This document shows, piece by piece, positions 44,762 to 54,322 of a stretch of 64,000 nucleotides of DNA. Made by a program: the position numbers and the translations under genes. Numbering within the stretch: position 1 is the stretch's first letter; every line of letters starts with the position of its first letter. This DNA comes from Flammeovirga sp. EKP202 (lineage in GTDB: Bacteria; Bacteroidota; Bacteroidia; Cytophagales; Flammeovirgaceae): positions 124,001-188,000 of the forward strand of contig NZ_JACVVP010000001.1 in assembly GCF_014534745.1 (NCBI RefSeq), in the 5' to 3' direction. The notes under the pieces were generated by a model. That model saw only the letters and a list, made by a program, of their open reading frames with translations. It had not been told where the DNA came from and ran no database searches.

Positions 44762-47700
44762 TTATTTTACATTTTCGAATACCACTATATCTTTACTTAA
44801 TGCTTGACTAATATTACCATTTTCATCTTTGAATCTTACCCAAACATGTTGCCTTCCTCTACCTGCTAAAGTCCATTCGATCTCAGGTTGGTAATTGACC
44901 CATTGAGCAGTTGAAAAATCCTTGGAGTTGGACAATTGCATTTCTACAGTATCATCGGATACTTTTGTTTTTACAGTGACCGTCAGAGATTCTGTACCAG
45001 TTGCACGGTCATTAAACTCCATATGATGAAGAATTGGGTGACTTGTATCTAAAATGATAGAAGCAGAAATAGGTTTTGAAACAGTGCCAGCTTGGTTTTT
45101 TACTTTAAAATAAACTTTCGCAACACCGTCTTGGTTATTCAATTTCCATTTTTTGGTATGCCTGAAAGGTTCCCAAGTAGATGGAGAGGCGAAACTATAA
45201 TCGTTACAGATAATCATCTCTGTGGCATGTTCAGCATTTAACTGAAGAGTCACTTCAACTTCTCCTGTTGATGGCTCATTATTATTAATGCTAATTTCCG
45301 TAGCCATTGGGATGGTTCTGTCTAAAATGATTTCACTTCTCGTTTCAAAAGATTCATTACCTGCATAATCATAATACTTAGCATATACCGTCTTTTCACC
45401 ATCACCTTCAGGTAACAACCATTTTATTCGCGAACGGTAATGTGTCCAATAGGCATCAGAGAAGTCTGCATTATTAGATATAACCATAAAATCAGCAGAT
45501 TCGCAGATTGGGTTGAGTACAACTTCTCTATTGTTGGCTCTTGTATAAAAGTTTCCACCATCAATCACAAGTCTAGGTTTTGATGGAGGGTCTCGGTCCC
45601 AAACAATATCTCTTTTTACAATTCGTGTAACGTTGTCGTAGTTATCTTTAAACTGAATGTAAATTCTTTTCTTTCCTTCTTCGCCCACCAAAGGATAGTT
45701 GTAATTTTCTTGGTAAGGTAGCCATTCTGTTCCTTCCCAATAAGGATGATCAGATACTCTCATGTAATAGGCTGAATCAACTTTGAACTCCATATCCAAG
45801 GCAACATCTCTTATAAAGGTAAATTGACTTGGTACAGTAATTTGTTCAGGTAATTCAGGAACATTGATTTTTACATTGATATCTTGTGGTGAGGTTGCAT
45901 CAAAATACAGCTTCTCAACAAGAGGTTCTGATAAATTACCCACAAAATCCTTAAAGCGGACATATAAAGTTCTATAACCAATAGGACCACCTTTTACACT
46001 CATACCGTAATAAAACGGAAGTTCAGTATAAGGTTTCCACGAAGCAGTGTAAAACGTTGAATCTTCAGTGATTTGCATCGCCACGGCAGTTTCAGCCTTG
46101 ACTTTCACAACATAATCTTTGGTATAATAAATACGAGACTCAGTAGGTAATACTTCAAGATCAATAGAAGTATTCAATGGAGGAGTCTTATCCCAAATGA
46201 TATGGTCTTTCACAATCTGACTTTCCGTTCCTGTTTCTGATTTAAATTTGGCATAAATAGTTTTTACACCATCAGGGTCATGGAGGTAATGCGTGACTTT
46301 ATTTGTATACTCTTGCCATTCTACACTTTCCAAACTTTCATCAGAACCCACCTTCATGTGAGTAGCATTCAAACAGAATAGTCCTATTTCTACTTTTCCG
46401 TCTCCTCTTGTATTATATTCATTATTATTATCCAAGCTAATTCTAGGGCTAAGAGGTCTTACCTCTTTATAGATAGAGTCTGCATAGATTTCTGAAACAT
46501 TTCTTGCACGGTCTCTAAATTGTACTTTTACTGTTCTGTATCCACCTTTGTTACCAATGAAAAGATCGAAAGGAGCTGTAGAAAACTCTCTCCAATACGC
46601 ATTATCAAACTCTTCGGCTAATCCTACTTTCATCATAAGTGCTTCATGTGCATTGACTCTCACTCTTACTTTATTGTCAGTAGTTTTGCCTCTACCAAAA
46701 ATCTTAATACGACCATGTGTTGGAGGATCTTTGTCATAGTGTATTTTAGCCATAATTGGCCTTGATTGGTTTTTGGCTCTATCCCTATATTTAATCCATA
46801 CTTCACGGTCACCACTTTCTCCTTCTTCTAAAGTCCACATCTTTACCTTAGAGAAAGGTTCCCAATCACCTGCAGTATGAAAATCTTTATCATTTGAAAT
46901 ACGCATTTCATGACCATGAGTAGCGTGTAATTGTAAGCTTACATTTGTAGACTTTGTGTATTCGTCTCCATTATTGATGGCAATTCTTGGGTTAATTGGA
47001 GGTTTTGTATCGATATAAATCGCAGTATTGATCAGTCCAGACTCATTACCGGCTTTATCTCTAAATCGGATATATACTCTTTTATAGCCCTCAAATACAT
47101 CATCTTCCATAGTCCAATCTTCCATGTAATCTCTATACCTTCTCCATTTCTGTCCATAGAAATTAAGACTATTACTGATTTTCATGTATTCAGCATCTTT
47201 TGCACTCATTTCAAGAGCAACCTGTCTATTATGGGAGTTGACATATTTAATACCTGTTTCTTTATCCAAAATGGAATAATCAGGTACAATATCAAGAGAT
47301 TGAGCGATTGGAGGTTTAGTGTCTAGTTTGATATGGTCAACGTAAACTTTTGTTTCGTTACCTGCATTGTCTTTGAATTTTACATGTATTTTTTTTACAC
47401 CATCACCAGGAAGTAGTAACCATGTATTAAGGTGTTTTCTAAAGGGTCTCCAGTCTTTATCATTAAAAACGCCTGTATTACTTAAATTCATCCAAGTTGC
47501 TTCTTCGCACTTGAAGTCAATTTCTACATTTCTATACTTGGTATAATTACCTCTTGAAAAGTTCACTCTACCTCTGTAAGGTGGTTTTGTGTCTAAATGA
47601 ACAAAAGCCACAAAAGTATTGGTGGTGGTTCCATTTTTTAGTTGAAACTTGAAGAAAATTTCTTTTGCTCCATCACCTTCAGAAAGCGTCCAATAATATG

Positions 47701-47914
47701 TTTTTTGATAGCCAATCCATTTACAATCACTGAAATCAAAGTTTTCACTGATTTTCATTTTGTAGGCTTCAGGAATATTAATATTAAGTTGAACTTTTTT
47801 CTTATTGGTTAACTCACCCTCTTCAATACTTACACCAACTTGTGCGATTGAGAAATGTTGCAGGCAAAGAGTGAGTAATAGAAATGAAAAAATATATTTA
47901 AGTTGAAATTTCAT
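44762..47914 (-). CDS. Large secreted protein of eleven Ig-like tandem modules
   Basis: A 1050-residue exported protein. After a signal peptide (about 1-24, cleavage after SIAQ) it is built from eleven degenerate modules of about 90-105 residues. Each has the pattern MKISN..F....W..Y....W.L..GDG.K.VYVKFKD.AGN.S and closes with a linker like LDTKPP. Linkers lie at about 108, 198, 302 and 394, then as KEVRP, DKTPP, DATSP, DRDPP, DRTIP and DTSHP. The modules look like beta-sandwich (Ig/FN3) units. No catalytic motif and no type IX sorting tail is visible. The gene lies 94 bases downstream of an outer-membrane barrel gene, so the two probably act together at the cell surface. Function unknown. 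Confidence 0.8.
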   Translation of the reverse strand: MKFQLKYIFSFLLLTLCLQHFSIAQVGVSIEEGELTNKKKVQLNINIPEAYKMKISENFDFSDCKWIGYQKTYYWTLSEGDGAKEIFFKFQLKNGTTTNTFVAFVHLDTKPPYRGRVNFSRGNYTKYRNVEIDFKCEEATWMNLSNTGVFNDKDWRPFRKHLNTWLLLPGDGVKKIHVKFKDNAGNETKVYVDHIKLDTKPPIAQSLDIVPDYSILDKETGIKYVNSHNRQVALEMSAKDAEYMKISNSLNFYGQKWRRYRDYMEDWTMEDDVFEGYKRVYIRFRDKAGNESGLINTAIYIDTKPPINPRIAINNGDEYTKSTNVSLQLHATHGHEMRISNDKDFHTAGDWEPFSKVKMWTLEEGESGDREVWIKYRDRAKNQSRPIMAKIHYDKDPPTHGRIKIFGRGKTTDNKVRVRVNAHEALMMKVGLAEEFDNAYWREFSTAPFDLFIGNKGGYRTVKVQFRDRARNVSEIYADSIYKEVRPLSPRISLDNNNEYNTRGDGKVEIGLFCLNATHMKVGSDESLESVEWQEYTNKVTHYLHDPDGVKTIYAKFKSETGTESQIVKDHIIWDKTPPLNTSIDLEVLPTESRIYYTKDYVVKVKAETAVAMQITEDSTFYTASWKPYTELPFYYGMSVKGGPIGYRTLYVRFKDFVGNLSEPLVEKLYFDATSPQDINVKINVPELPEQITVPSQFTFIRDVALDMEFKVDSAYYMRVSDHPYWEGTEWLPYQENYNYPLVGEEGKKRIYIQFKDNYDNVTRIVKRDIVWDRDPPSKPRLVIDGGNFYTRANNREVVLNPICESADFMVISNNADFSDAYWTHYRSRIKWLLPEGDGEKTVYAKYYDYAGNESFETRSEIILDRTIPMATEISINNNEPSTGEVEVTLQLNAEHATEMIICNDYSFASPSTWEPFRHTKKWKLNNQDGVAKVYFKVKNQAGTVSKPISASIILDTSHPILHHMEFNDRATGTESLTVTVKTKVSDDTVEMQLSNSKDFSTAQWVNYQPEIEWTLAGRGRQHVWVRFKDENGNISQALSKDIVVFENVK

Positions 47915-48008
47915 GACAATCTGGAAAATTTAATATGGCATACTGCAAATATTGGGCAAGAACTTTTTTTCCTTCCAAATCATCTAAGCAGAATCTAAAA
48001 AAACGCTA

Positions 48009-49553
48009 TTAAAGTTTAAATCTTAACGCCGCAGCTGCGATAGAAATTGTACTTGAGTTTCCAGAAAGTGAGAAGTAAGAAAGAATATCATGTGTAGATA
48101 TACCTACTTCATAAAAACCTTTTCTTGCAGAGTAGGTAACACCAATTGGAAGTTTGAATGTGTCGTTGTTTCCTCCAATGTTAAATCCAGTGGAGAATGA
48201 TAATGTTTTAAAAGGTTTAAAATCACCGCCTATGGCATAAAGAGGTTTTTGTAAGTTACCAGGAGCATCATTTTGAGGTATAATAACGTCTACACCTACA
48301 TGTACTAAACGGAAGAATTCATAACTAGCACCAACTCTGATGGTTGTCGGTAAATCCACTCTTTGGTTGCCCTCTTTTTTTTCCCATTCTACAGCTGAGT
48401 TACTACCTGCTAATTGAAAAGTTCCTTCGTTTTGTACAAAAATATTATAGTTGTCCACACCCTGACCATTTACTCTACCTAAAGTAAGGTCACCTACCGA
48501 GTAAATTTGACCAGTCCAGTTCATTTCCCCGTAGTTATTGAGTGCTACACCAATTTTTAAATTTCTTTTGATGACAAAAGTAAGTCCAAAATCAAGCCCG
48601 AATCCTTCACCAGCAGGTTTTGGATTTACCAACTTTTCCGAAAGAGGTCTGCTGTCAAAATCATCTTCGACTAATCCGTTAGTTAAAACATCAACAGGGT
48701 TTACAAAAGAAGACGAGAATACTGGACTTTGGAATTCACCGTTTTGGTTTACATCAAAATCCATAATCAATAAACCTTGTAAATAGCGAACGCCGAAACC
48801 TCCATAAATGGATAAGTCATAAGTTTCAAGTAATTGCCCACCATAAGAAAAATTGAATTCACGGATCCAAGTAGATTTCATTTTTGTACCATCCAAGACC
48901 GAAGAAAAAGATTGTTCATCATCAGGGTTTTCGAAAAAACCTGCTTGAACCTGATCTAATTGATCATCCGTCAATGTACCTCCAGTGTGTCTAGGGTTAT
49001 CGATGATATCACCATTTGCCATTTTTAATTTTGGAAAGTAACTACTTGCTGCTCCCATAAATATTAATTCGGCAGTAAATGGATTTGTTACAGTATATGT
49101 ACTTACTCTGTCTCTAACGCTAAATGCTATACCTCCATATTTCTTGGGCATTCTCCAGCTAAAACCAAAGAGCATCACATTGGCATCTACGTTGGTACTG
49201 TTATTACTGAATTTATTGATAGCTTCTTCTCTTTTGGCATAATCAAAACGATCAGTTCTGAAATTGGTCATTGCACCCAACAATTCATTTGTGTTGATGG
49301 CTTCAGAGCTAAACGCAACATTTCCTTCTAATAATCCGAAAGTGAATTTTGGATCTCTATAGTTTTTTTTGATTCCGATGTTGGCAGGGTTAATACCAAT
49401 AGCTTGATAGTCAGTCACGAAAGTTGTACCCACGCCACCACGACCAGTCACTGAGTAAACACTTCCTTCACTTTGAGCGTAGATTTGATTTGAAAAGAGC
49501 AATAATAAACTGAAAGTGAGTGAAAAATATATATTTTCTTTATATGATTTCAT
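48009..49553 (-). CDS. Outer-membrane beta-barrel protein (FadL/DUF5723-like)
   Basis: A 514-residue predicted barrel. The signal peptide is about 1-26 (cleavage after IYAQ). The start of the mature part, YSVTGRGGVGTTFVTDYQAI then GINPANIGIKKNYRDPK, matches the conserved start of the PorV/FadL-like and DUF5723 barrel groups. Alternating hydrophobic strands follow to the end (AAALRFKL, ending in an aromatic/basic strand). LKIGVALNNYGEMNW and ATIRVGASYEFFRLVHVG-type strands are typical. First gene of a two-gene operon with the 11-module protein. A transport, anchoring or secretion-associated role is possible; none is proven. Confidence 0.75.
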   Translation of the reverse strand: MKSYKENIYFSLTFSLLLLFSNQIYAQSEGSVYSVTGRGGVGTTFVTDYQAIGINPANIGIKKNYRDPKFTFGLLEGNVAFSSEAINTNELLGAMTNFRTDRFDYAKREEAINKFSNNSTNVDANVMLFGFSWRMPKKYGGIAFSVRDRVSTYTVTNPFTAELIFMGAASSYFPKLKMANGDIIDNPRHTGGTLTDDQLDQVQAGFFENPDDEQSFSSVLDGTKMKSTWIREFNFSYGGQLLETYDLSIYGGFGVRYLQGLLIMDFDVNQNGEFQSPVFSSSFVNPVDVLTNGLVEDDFDSRPLSEKLVNPKPAGEGFGLDFGLTFVIKRNLKIGVALNNYGEMNWTGQIYSVGDLTLGRVNGQGVDNYNIFVQNEGTFQLAGSNSAVEWEKKEGNQRVDLPTTIRVGASYEFFRLVHVGVDVIIPQNDAPGNLQKPLYAIGGDFKPFKTLSFSTGFNIGGNNDTFKLPIGVTYSARKGFYEVGISTHDILSYFSLSGNSSTISIAAAALRFKL

Positions 49554-49676
49554 AAAAGTCTGAAGATAGTTTTTTGGCCTATTTAATAGTAAAGTACCAA
49601 GAACACTGTGAACAGTAGTGTTAAGAAACGTAAATATAATTAATCGAGCAATATTTTTTAAACAAATGTGAAAAAT

Positions 49677-49769
49677 ATGTACTACCCGAAGTTACTTTGC
49701 ACTAATTCTATCTTTATTTTGTTATTGATAATCACTTTACTACTGCTAGTGGACTTACTTTTTGGATAG
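49677..49769 (+). CDS. Possible single-helix micropeptide
   Basis: A 30-codon frame from ATG encoding MYYPKLLCTNSIFILLLIIT and a further TLLLLVDLLFG-type stretch, then TAG. It has a polar start and one hydrophobic helix, like small membrane peptides. No ribosome binding site or family is recognised, so it may be chance. Confidence 0.25.
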   Translation: MYYPKLLCTNSIFILLLIITLLLLVDLLFG

Positions 49770-49886
49770 AACTCACAAAAAATAAAAAATAATTGGATAA
49801 AATTTATTTTTGGCTTAATACTTAATTCTATATTTCTTAACTTAAATTAGTTGATGAGTATGGAGAAATTTTTGGTAATAAAGTTT

Positions 49887-49894
49887 TACTTTTG
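49887..49894 (+). promoter_or_regulatory. Possible -7 element of the protease gene
   Basis: TACTTTTG is a perfect TAnnTTTG, 73 bases before the ATG at 49968. The only TTTG upstream (49871-49874) is 12 bases away, too close for a normal spacer. Confidence 0.35.
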
Positions 49895-49967
49895 AAAGAT
49901 AGAGTAAATTCAAAAAATTACTGCTATTGCTATCTTCCCTTATCTATATTAAAAAGAATCATCAAAA

Positions 49968-51629
49968 ATGAATAAAAGAAAAAAGTTTGTTGTTTTTGCG
50001 GGCATTAGTTTTCTAGCACTTTTTTTCTTTTCTTTTTCAAGTAACAAGGTTAGCAACCATTACTTTGAAATAGCGAAGAACATGAAAATATTCGCTCAAT
50101 TATACCAAGAAGTCAATACCTACTATGTGGACGATGTTAACCCATCGGAGATGATGACTACCGGCATTGAAGCAATGTTGGCTACTTTGGACCCTTATAC
50201 CAATTATATTCCTGAAGATAAAATTGAAGATTACCGTACAATGACTACTGGTGAATATGGTGGTCTTGGTGTTGTTGTTGGAAATAGAGGAGGCAATATT
50301 ACCGTTTTACTTCCTAATGAAGGTTACCCTGCTTATGAGGCCGGCCTTCAAATTGGAGATATCATAGAAAAAGTGGACGGTGAAGAAATGAAGGGAAAGG
50401 GCACTGAAGAGATCAGCAAGTATTTAAAAGGTCAAGCTGGAAGTGAGGTAGTCTTGACCATCAAAAGATATGGAAAGGAAGCTTCGTTTGATGTACCAGT
50501 AAAGAGAGAAAAAATTCAAATCAATAATGTACCTTATTATGGTATGGTAACAGATGATGTTGGATTAATTCAGTTAAGTGATTTTACGAGGAATGCCAGC
50601 CAAGAGGTAGGAGACGCATTAACAGAATTGAAAGATAGAGGTGCTTCAAAAGTGATTCTAGATCTTAGAGGAAACCCTGGAGGTTTATTGAATGAAGCTG
50701 TAAATATTGTAAACTTATTTGTACCTAAAGGTTCTGATGTAGTGTATACTAAGGGACGTATTGAGGATTGGAATAAGACTTACAAAGCGATGAATGCTCC
50801 TCTAGATACAGAAATTCCTATTGCTGTTTTGATCAACGGAGGAAGTGCTTCGGCTGCAGAAATTGTTTCTGGCTCAATTCAGGATTATGATCGTGGAGTA
50901 TTGTTAGGGTCAAGGTCATTTGGTAAAGGTTTAGTACAGGCTACACGCCCATTAGATTATAATTCTAGATTGAAAGTAACGGTTGCTAAATATTACATTC
51001 CAAGTGGCAGATGTATTCAAGCTATTGATTATAGCCATAGAAATGAAGAGGGCGAAGCCATTGTAGTTGCAGATTCTTTAAGAGAGCAATTTACAACAGC
51101 AAACGGAAGAGTAGTTTTAGATGGAGGTGGCGTTGCTCCAGACATCAAAGTGAAGCCTTTTAACTTTGCTCAAATTTCAATTAGTTTGATTTTAAAGGGA
51201 TTGATTTTCGATTATGCTACAAAATACCATTATGAGCATGAATCTATTGCTTCTGCAAGAGATTTTGAAATCACGGATCAAGAGTTTGATGACTTTATCG
51301 CTTGGTTGAAAGACAAGGATTACGGTTATAAAACAAAAGTGGAAGTTTCTGTAAAAGAGCTTGAAGAGAGTGCTAAAGAAGATAAGTATTATGATGACAT
51401 TCAAGAAGAAATTGAAACTTTAAAGAAGAAAATTTATCATAATAAAGAGTCTGATGTTATAAAATTCAAATCTGAGATCAAAGATGTTTTACAAGCTGAA
51501 ATTTGTAAGAGATATTATTTAGAATCAGGTGAGATCGAATCTACATTCAATGCTGACGTAGATGTTATTGAAGCAGTGAAGGTATTGAATGACAAAGAAA
51601 GATATCAGAAGATTCTGACATCAAACTAA
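49968..51629 (+). CDS. S41 family C-terminal processing protease
   Basis: A 553-residue periplasmic serine protease with one N-terminal hydrophobic segment (7-24, signal or anchor). The PDZ domain is at about 90-165 (GLGVVVGNRGGNITV and AGLQIGDIIEKVDGEE). The S41 domain follows with LDLRGNPGGLL (231-241), the nucleophile Ser295 in NGGSASAAEIVSGS, and the catalytic Lys320 in GSRSFGKGLVQ. The catalytic dyad is intact. The C-terminus is a long charged helical region (about 430-553). Such proteases trim or degrade periplasmic and outer-membrane proteins. It is monocistronic, followed by a terminator. Confidence 0.93.
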   Translation: MNKRKKFVVFAGISFLALFFFSFSSNKVSNHYFEIAKNMKIFAQLYQEVNTYYVDDVNPSEMMTTGIEAMLATLDPYTNYIPEDKIEDYRTMTTGEYGGLGVVVGNRGGNITVLLPNEGYPAYEAGLQIGDIIEKVDGEEMKGKGTEEISKYLKGQAGSEVVLTIKRYGKEASFDVPVKREKIQINNVPYYGMVTDDVGLIQLSDFTRNASQEVGDALTELKDRGASKVILDLRGNPGGLLNEAVNIVNLFVPKGSDVVYTKGRIEDWNKTYKAMNAPLDTEIPIAVLINGGSASAAEIVSGSIQDYDRGVLLGSRSFGKGLVQATRPLDYNSRLKVTVAKYYIPSGRCIQAIDYSHRNEEGEAIVVADSLREQFTTANGRVVLDGGGVAPDIKVKPFNFAQISISLILKGLIFDYATKYHYEHESIASARDFEITDQEFDDFIAWLKDKDYGYKTKVEVSVKELEESAKEDKYYDDIQEEIETLKKKIYHNKESDVIKFKSEIKDVLQAEICKRYYLESGEIESTFNADVDVIEAVKVLNDKERYQKILTSN

Positions 51630-51650
51630 AAAATAGATTCTTTTTAAAAG

Positions 51651-51679
51651 AAGGTTATCAGAAATGATAGCCTTTTTTT
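51651..51679 (+). terminator. Terminator of the protease gene
   Basis: A 10-bp stem with a GAAA loop (AAGGTTATCA / TGATAGCCTT, one T-G pair) is followed by a T run. Confidence 0.8.
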
Positions 51680-51958
51680 ATATTGTGTATTCTACAAAAG
51701 TTACTTTGTACTATTTTTGAAGTAGTAATTAAGCTGTTGCAAATTTGAAATTGGGAGGAGGTGGAGTATTATTTTTGCCTAATCAGGGCAGGAAAAGCAA
51801 ATCTAAAACTTCCAATTTTTATTGTTCAACTGCTTATACAACAACAAGCAAATGGATTGTGATTTATAGCCACTCTTAAGTTTATCATTGTTACAGTCAG
51901 TGTGGTCTATCGAGACTTATCCAATCTTTTTAGATGAAATTTTATAATTCTAACTATT

Positions 51959-52840
51959 ATGTTCGCTAACAATCAGTTTATAGATAACATATTAAAAATC
52001 TTCACATATACATTTGAAATTGGAGGCAAAACATTTACTCCACTCTCTATTTTACAGGTAATTTTTTTCATTGTCTTGGTATTCTACTTGTCCAAAAAAT
52101 TAAGAGACATATTGGTAGATAAAATCTTATTAAAATACCATGTAGATGAAGCTATTAGTTATAATATAGGAATTTTGGTGCGGTACTCTACAATTGTAGT
52201 TGGTTGTGCGATTATCATTCAAAGTACTGGTATTGACCTAAGTTCTCTACATGTTTTGATTGCCTCTCTAGGTGTAGGTATTGGTTTTGGTTTACAGACT
52301 ATTGCAGATAACTTTTTATCGGGTATTATCATCCTTTTTGAACAACCCATAAAAGTAGGTGATATGGTAGAAGTGGGTGATGTTAGAGGACGTATAGTTG
52401 AGATTTCATCTAGATCTTCAACGATAAGAACGAATGATAATATTACTGTAATTGTACCTAACTCTCACTTTATTTCTAATAATGTAGTGAACTGGAGTTA
52501 TAATGAAAAAAGTGTAAGATTAAGGATTCCAATAGGTGTGTCGTACAAAGAAGATCCGGAAAGAATTAGAAAAATAGCATTGGAAGAAGCACATAAGATT
52601 GAAGGAATACTCCAATTTCCTACTCCAGATTTGATTTTTACAGAATGGGGAGATAGTTCCATTAATTTCACATTGAACATCTGGACAGTCAATTATTATT
52701 CAAAGCCAGATATCTTGAAAAGCCAAGTGTATTACGCCCTTTTTAAAAGATTCAGAAAAGAAAACATTGAAATACCATTCCCTCAAAGAGATTTAAATCT
52801 AAGAGATGGTTGGGAACAATTAGAATCTGTAAAAAGTTAG
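51959..52840 (+). CDS. MscS family mechanosensitive channel
   Basis: A 293-residue small-conductance channel that opens on hypo-osmotic shock. Three helices: about 27-44, 68-88 and the pore helix 94-125 (IASLGVGIGFGLQTIADNFL followed by SGIIILFEQP, the MscS signature). The cytoplasmic beta domain follows (IKVGDMVEVGDVRGRIVEIS, SSTIRTNDNITVIVPNSHFI). The length is typical of the short MscS form. A gap of about 280 bases upstream and 120 bases downstream suggests independent transcription. Confidence 0.93.
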   Translation: MFANNQFIDNILKIFTYTFEIGGKTFTPLSILQVIFFIVLVFYLSKKLRDILVDKILLKYHVDEAISYNIGILVRYSTIVVGCAIIIQSTGIDLSSLHVLIASLGVGIGFGLQTIADNFLSGIIILFEQPIKVGDMVEVGDVRGRIVEISSRSSTIRTNDNITVIVPNSHFISNNVVNWSYNEKSVRLRIPIGVSYKEDPERIRKIALEEAHKIEGILQFPTPDLIFTEWGDSSINFTLNIWTVNYYSKPDILKSQVYYALFKRFRKENIEIPFPQRDLNLRDGWEQLESVKS

Positions 52841-52960
52841 AGATCATACTAAATTAGTGGTAATTTGATATACTTCAGTCATATTTTGATAGTCTTGATG
52901 AAATGTTTGTCGTTGAACAATTTATAGTTTTCAATAAGAACAAATCAATTCTAATCTAAT

Positions 52961-53464
52961 ATGAAAAAGTTACTTCTTGTTTTCCATTTGATCGTATTTT
53001 CATCTTTTACTATTTATGCTCAAACAGCAACAAATACTTCAATTGCCAAAAGTTTAGGCTTATTTGTATTTCCTTCTGATGGGCAAGATCAAGCAACATT
53101 GGATGCTGATGAAATGGCTTGTTATAAATGGGCCATCCAACAAACAGGTTATGATCCTATGAACCCGACAAAAGTTGAGGCAAAACAGGCTGATACTTCT
53201 GCAGATGGATCAATGGTTGTTGGTGCAGCAGGAGGAGCGGCTGCAGGTGCAGCAGTTGGTGCTATTGCTGGCGATGCAGGAAAAGGAGCTGCGATCGGGT
53301 CTGTTGTAGGAGGTTTGAAAGGTAGAAGGGCAAAGGTGTATGGTGATGCAAAAGAACAAGCTCATAATAATGAGGTAGCGGCTCAACAGGAAAAAGAATT
53401 AAAAGATAATTTTAATAAAGCATTTACGGCTTGTATGAGTGGTAAAGGTTATACTGTGCAATAG
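52961..53464 (+). CDS. Glycine-zipper family exported protein
   Basis: A 167-residue protein with a signal peptide (1-20, cleavage after IYAQ). The centre is a glycine zipper: MVVGAAGGAAAGAAVGAIAG (85-104) continuing with DAGKGAAIGSVVGGL, as in outer-membrane SlyB-like or YMGG/17-kDa antigen-like proteins. Flanks contain two cysteines (MACYKW and the C-terminal FTACMSGKGYTVQ), the latter typical of the DUF1269/YMGG-type group where a Cys pair may form a disulfide. No lipobox. A cell-envelope role is likely; details are unknown. Confidence 0.75.
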   Translation: MKKLLLVFHLIVFSSFTIYAQTATNTSIAKSLGLFVFPSDGQDQATLDADEMACYKWAIQQTGYDPMNPTKVEAKQADTSADGSMVVGAAGGAAAGAAVGAIAGDAGKGAAIGSVVGGLKGRRAKVYGDAKEQAHNNEVAAQQEKELKDNFNKAFTACMSGKGYTVQ

Positions 53465-53490
53465 CACAAAAAAATAATAGAATGAAATAA

Positions 53491-53549
53491 TAAAGAGTGA
53501 TGAGAAATGAGTGTGATGTATAGCACCTTTCTACATCACTCTTTTTTTT
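53491..53549 (+). terminator. Terminator of the glycine-zipper gene
   Basis: Two alternative stems share the same right arm: an 8-bp GTGATGTA / TACATCAC (53513-53520 with 53532-53539) and a longer-range AAGAGTGATG / CATCACTCTT. A T run follows. Confidence 0.65.
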
Positions 53550-53557
53550 ATAGTGTA

Positions 53558-54241
53558 CTAAATTTTTTGAAATCTGAAGGTCGCAACTGCAGGTGTTACT
53601 TCAGTACCATTTCCTAAAGGAGCCGATGTAATTTCGAAGATATTGACTACCGGATCAGATGGAGCATTCGGTGATGTAAAGGTTTCACCATCATCAGTCC
53701 CCGAATCATAGTGTATAGGTGTGATGGTTACATCGTCAACCCATTCATTATCGGCATAAAGGTCTAAGTTTTCTACAGCAACAAACCAATCAGGGCTTGG
53801 GGCAATCATAGAAACTAAACTCACATAACTATGGTCACTACTTACTGTAATTTCAAATTCAATTTTTGCAGTACCAGAAGATAATCCTCCTTCACTAATT
53901 AAGAAATCGGCTTTTCCAGTAGAAATAATATCAAGGATCTCTGCAGTGAGAGGCGATTTTCCTCCCGTTTCTGCCATTACTTTAATGCCATTAGTGGCTA
54001 ATGTATTTTCTTTAAAAAGTGTAGTGTCTGCCGTATGTGCCATTCCAATAACACCTGAAAAATGAGAGTTACTCGGATAATCTGTTGGGTGAGAACTTGA
54101 AGACCAAGTCCCCTGATAGGTAATTTTATAGGTAGCAGTTGTTGGATCACTTCCACCAGGAGGTTGTACATTATCATCATCATCCGAACAGCCAAATAAA
54201 ATTCCGATGAGTAATAGAGAGAGAATTCGTAGGTTTTTCAT
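53558..54241 (-). CDS. Spondin-domain lipoprotein
   Basis: A 227-residue predicted lipoprotein, starting at the ATG at 54241 (MKNLRILSLLLIGILFG then Cys18; the open frame begins 6 codons earlier). After an acidic linker (SDDDDNVQPPGG) comes a spondin_N domain of about 185 residues: YKITYQGTWSSSSHPTDYPS, HFSGVIGMAHTADTTLF, GIKVMAETGGKSPLTAEI, VSLVSMIAPSPDWFVAVENL, DLYADNEWVDDVTI and HYDSGTDDGETFTSPNAPSD. Spondin_N domains in bacteria are known but uncharacterised; in animals they are extracellular matrix adhesion domains. No enzyme motif. The gene is isolated. Confidence 0.82.
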   Translation of the reverse strand: MKNLRILSLLLIGILFGCSDDDDNVQPPGGSDPTTATYKITYQGTWSSSSHPTDYPSNSHFSGVIGMAHTADTTLFKENTLATNGIKVMAETGGKSPLTAEILDIISTGKADFLISEGGLSSGTAKIEFEITVSSDHSYVSLVSMIAPSPDWFVAVENLDLYADNEWVDDVTITPIHYDSGTDDGETFTSPNAPSDPVVNIFEITSAPLGNGTEVTPAVATFRFQKI

Positions 54242-54322
54242 AATATATTTTTGTAGCAATTTAAATTTTGTTGGAATAAATATACTTTATTATAAACCCA
54301 CGAGATGTGAAGAAGTTCACAT

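Larger units (their letters stand above)
49554..49967. other. Divergent intergenic region
   Basis: 414 bases between the barrel gene (-) and the protease gene (+). It contains a 30-codon hydrophobic open frame (49677-49769) and a TACTTTTG -7-like element (49887-49894), listed separately. No repeat or RNA was seen. Confidence 0.4.

Noticed and set aside
44762-47914. The 11-module protein considered as a type IX secretion substrate
   Set aside because: The last residues (SKDIVVFENVK) do not look like a type IX C-terminal sorting domain, and no such domain is visible upstream of them.
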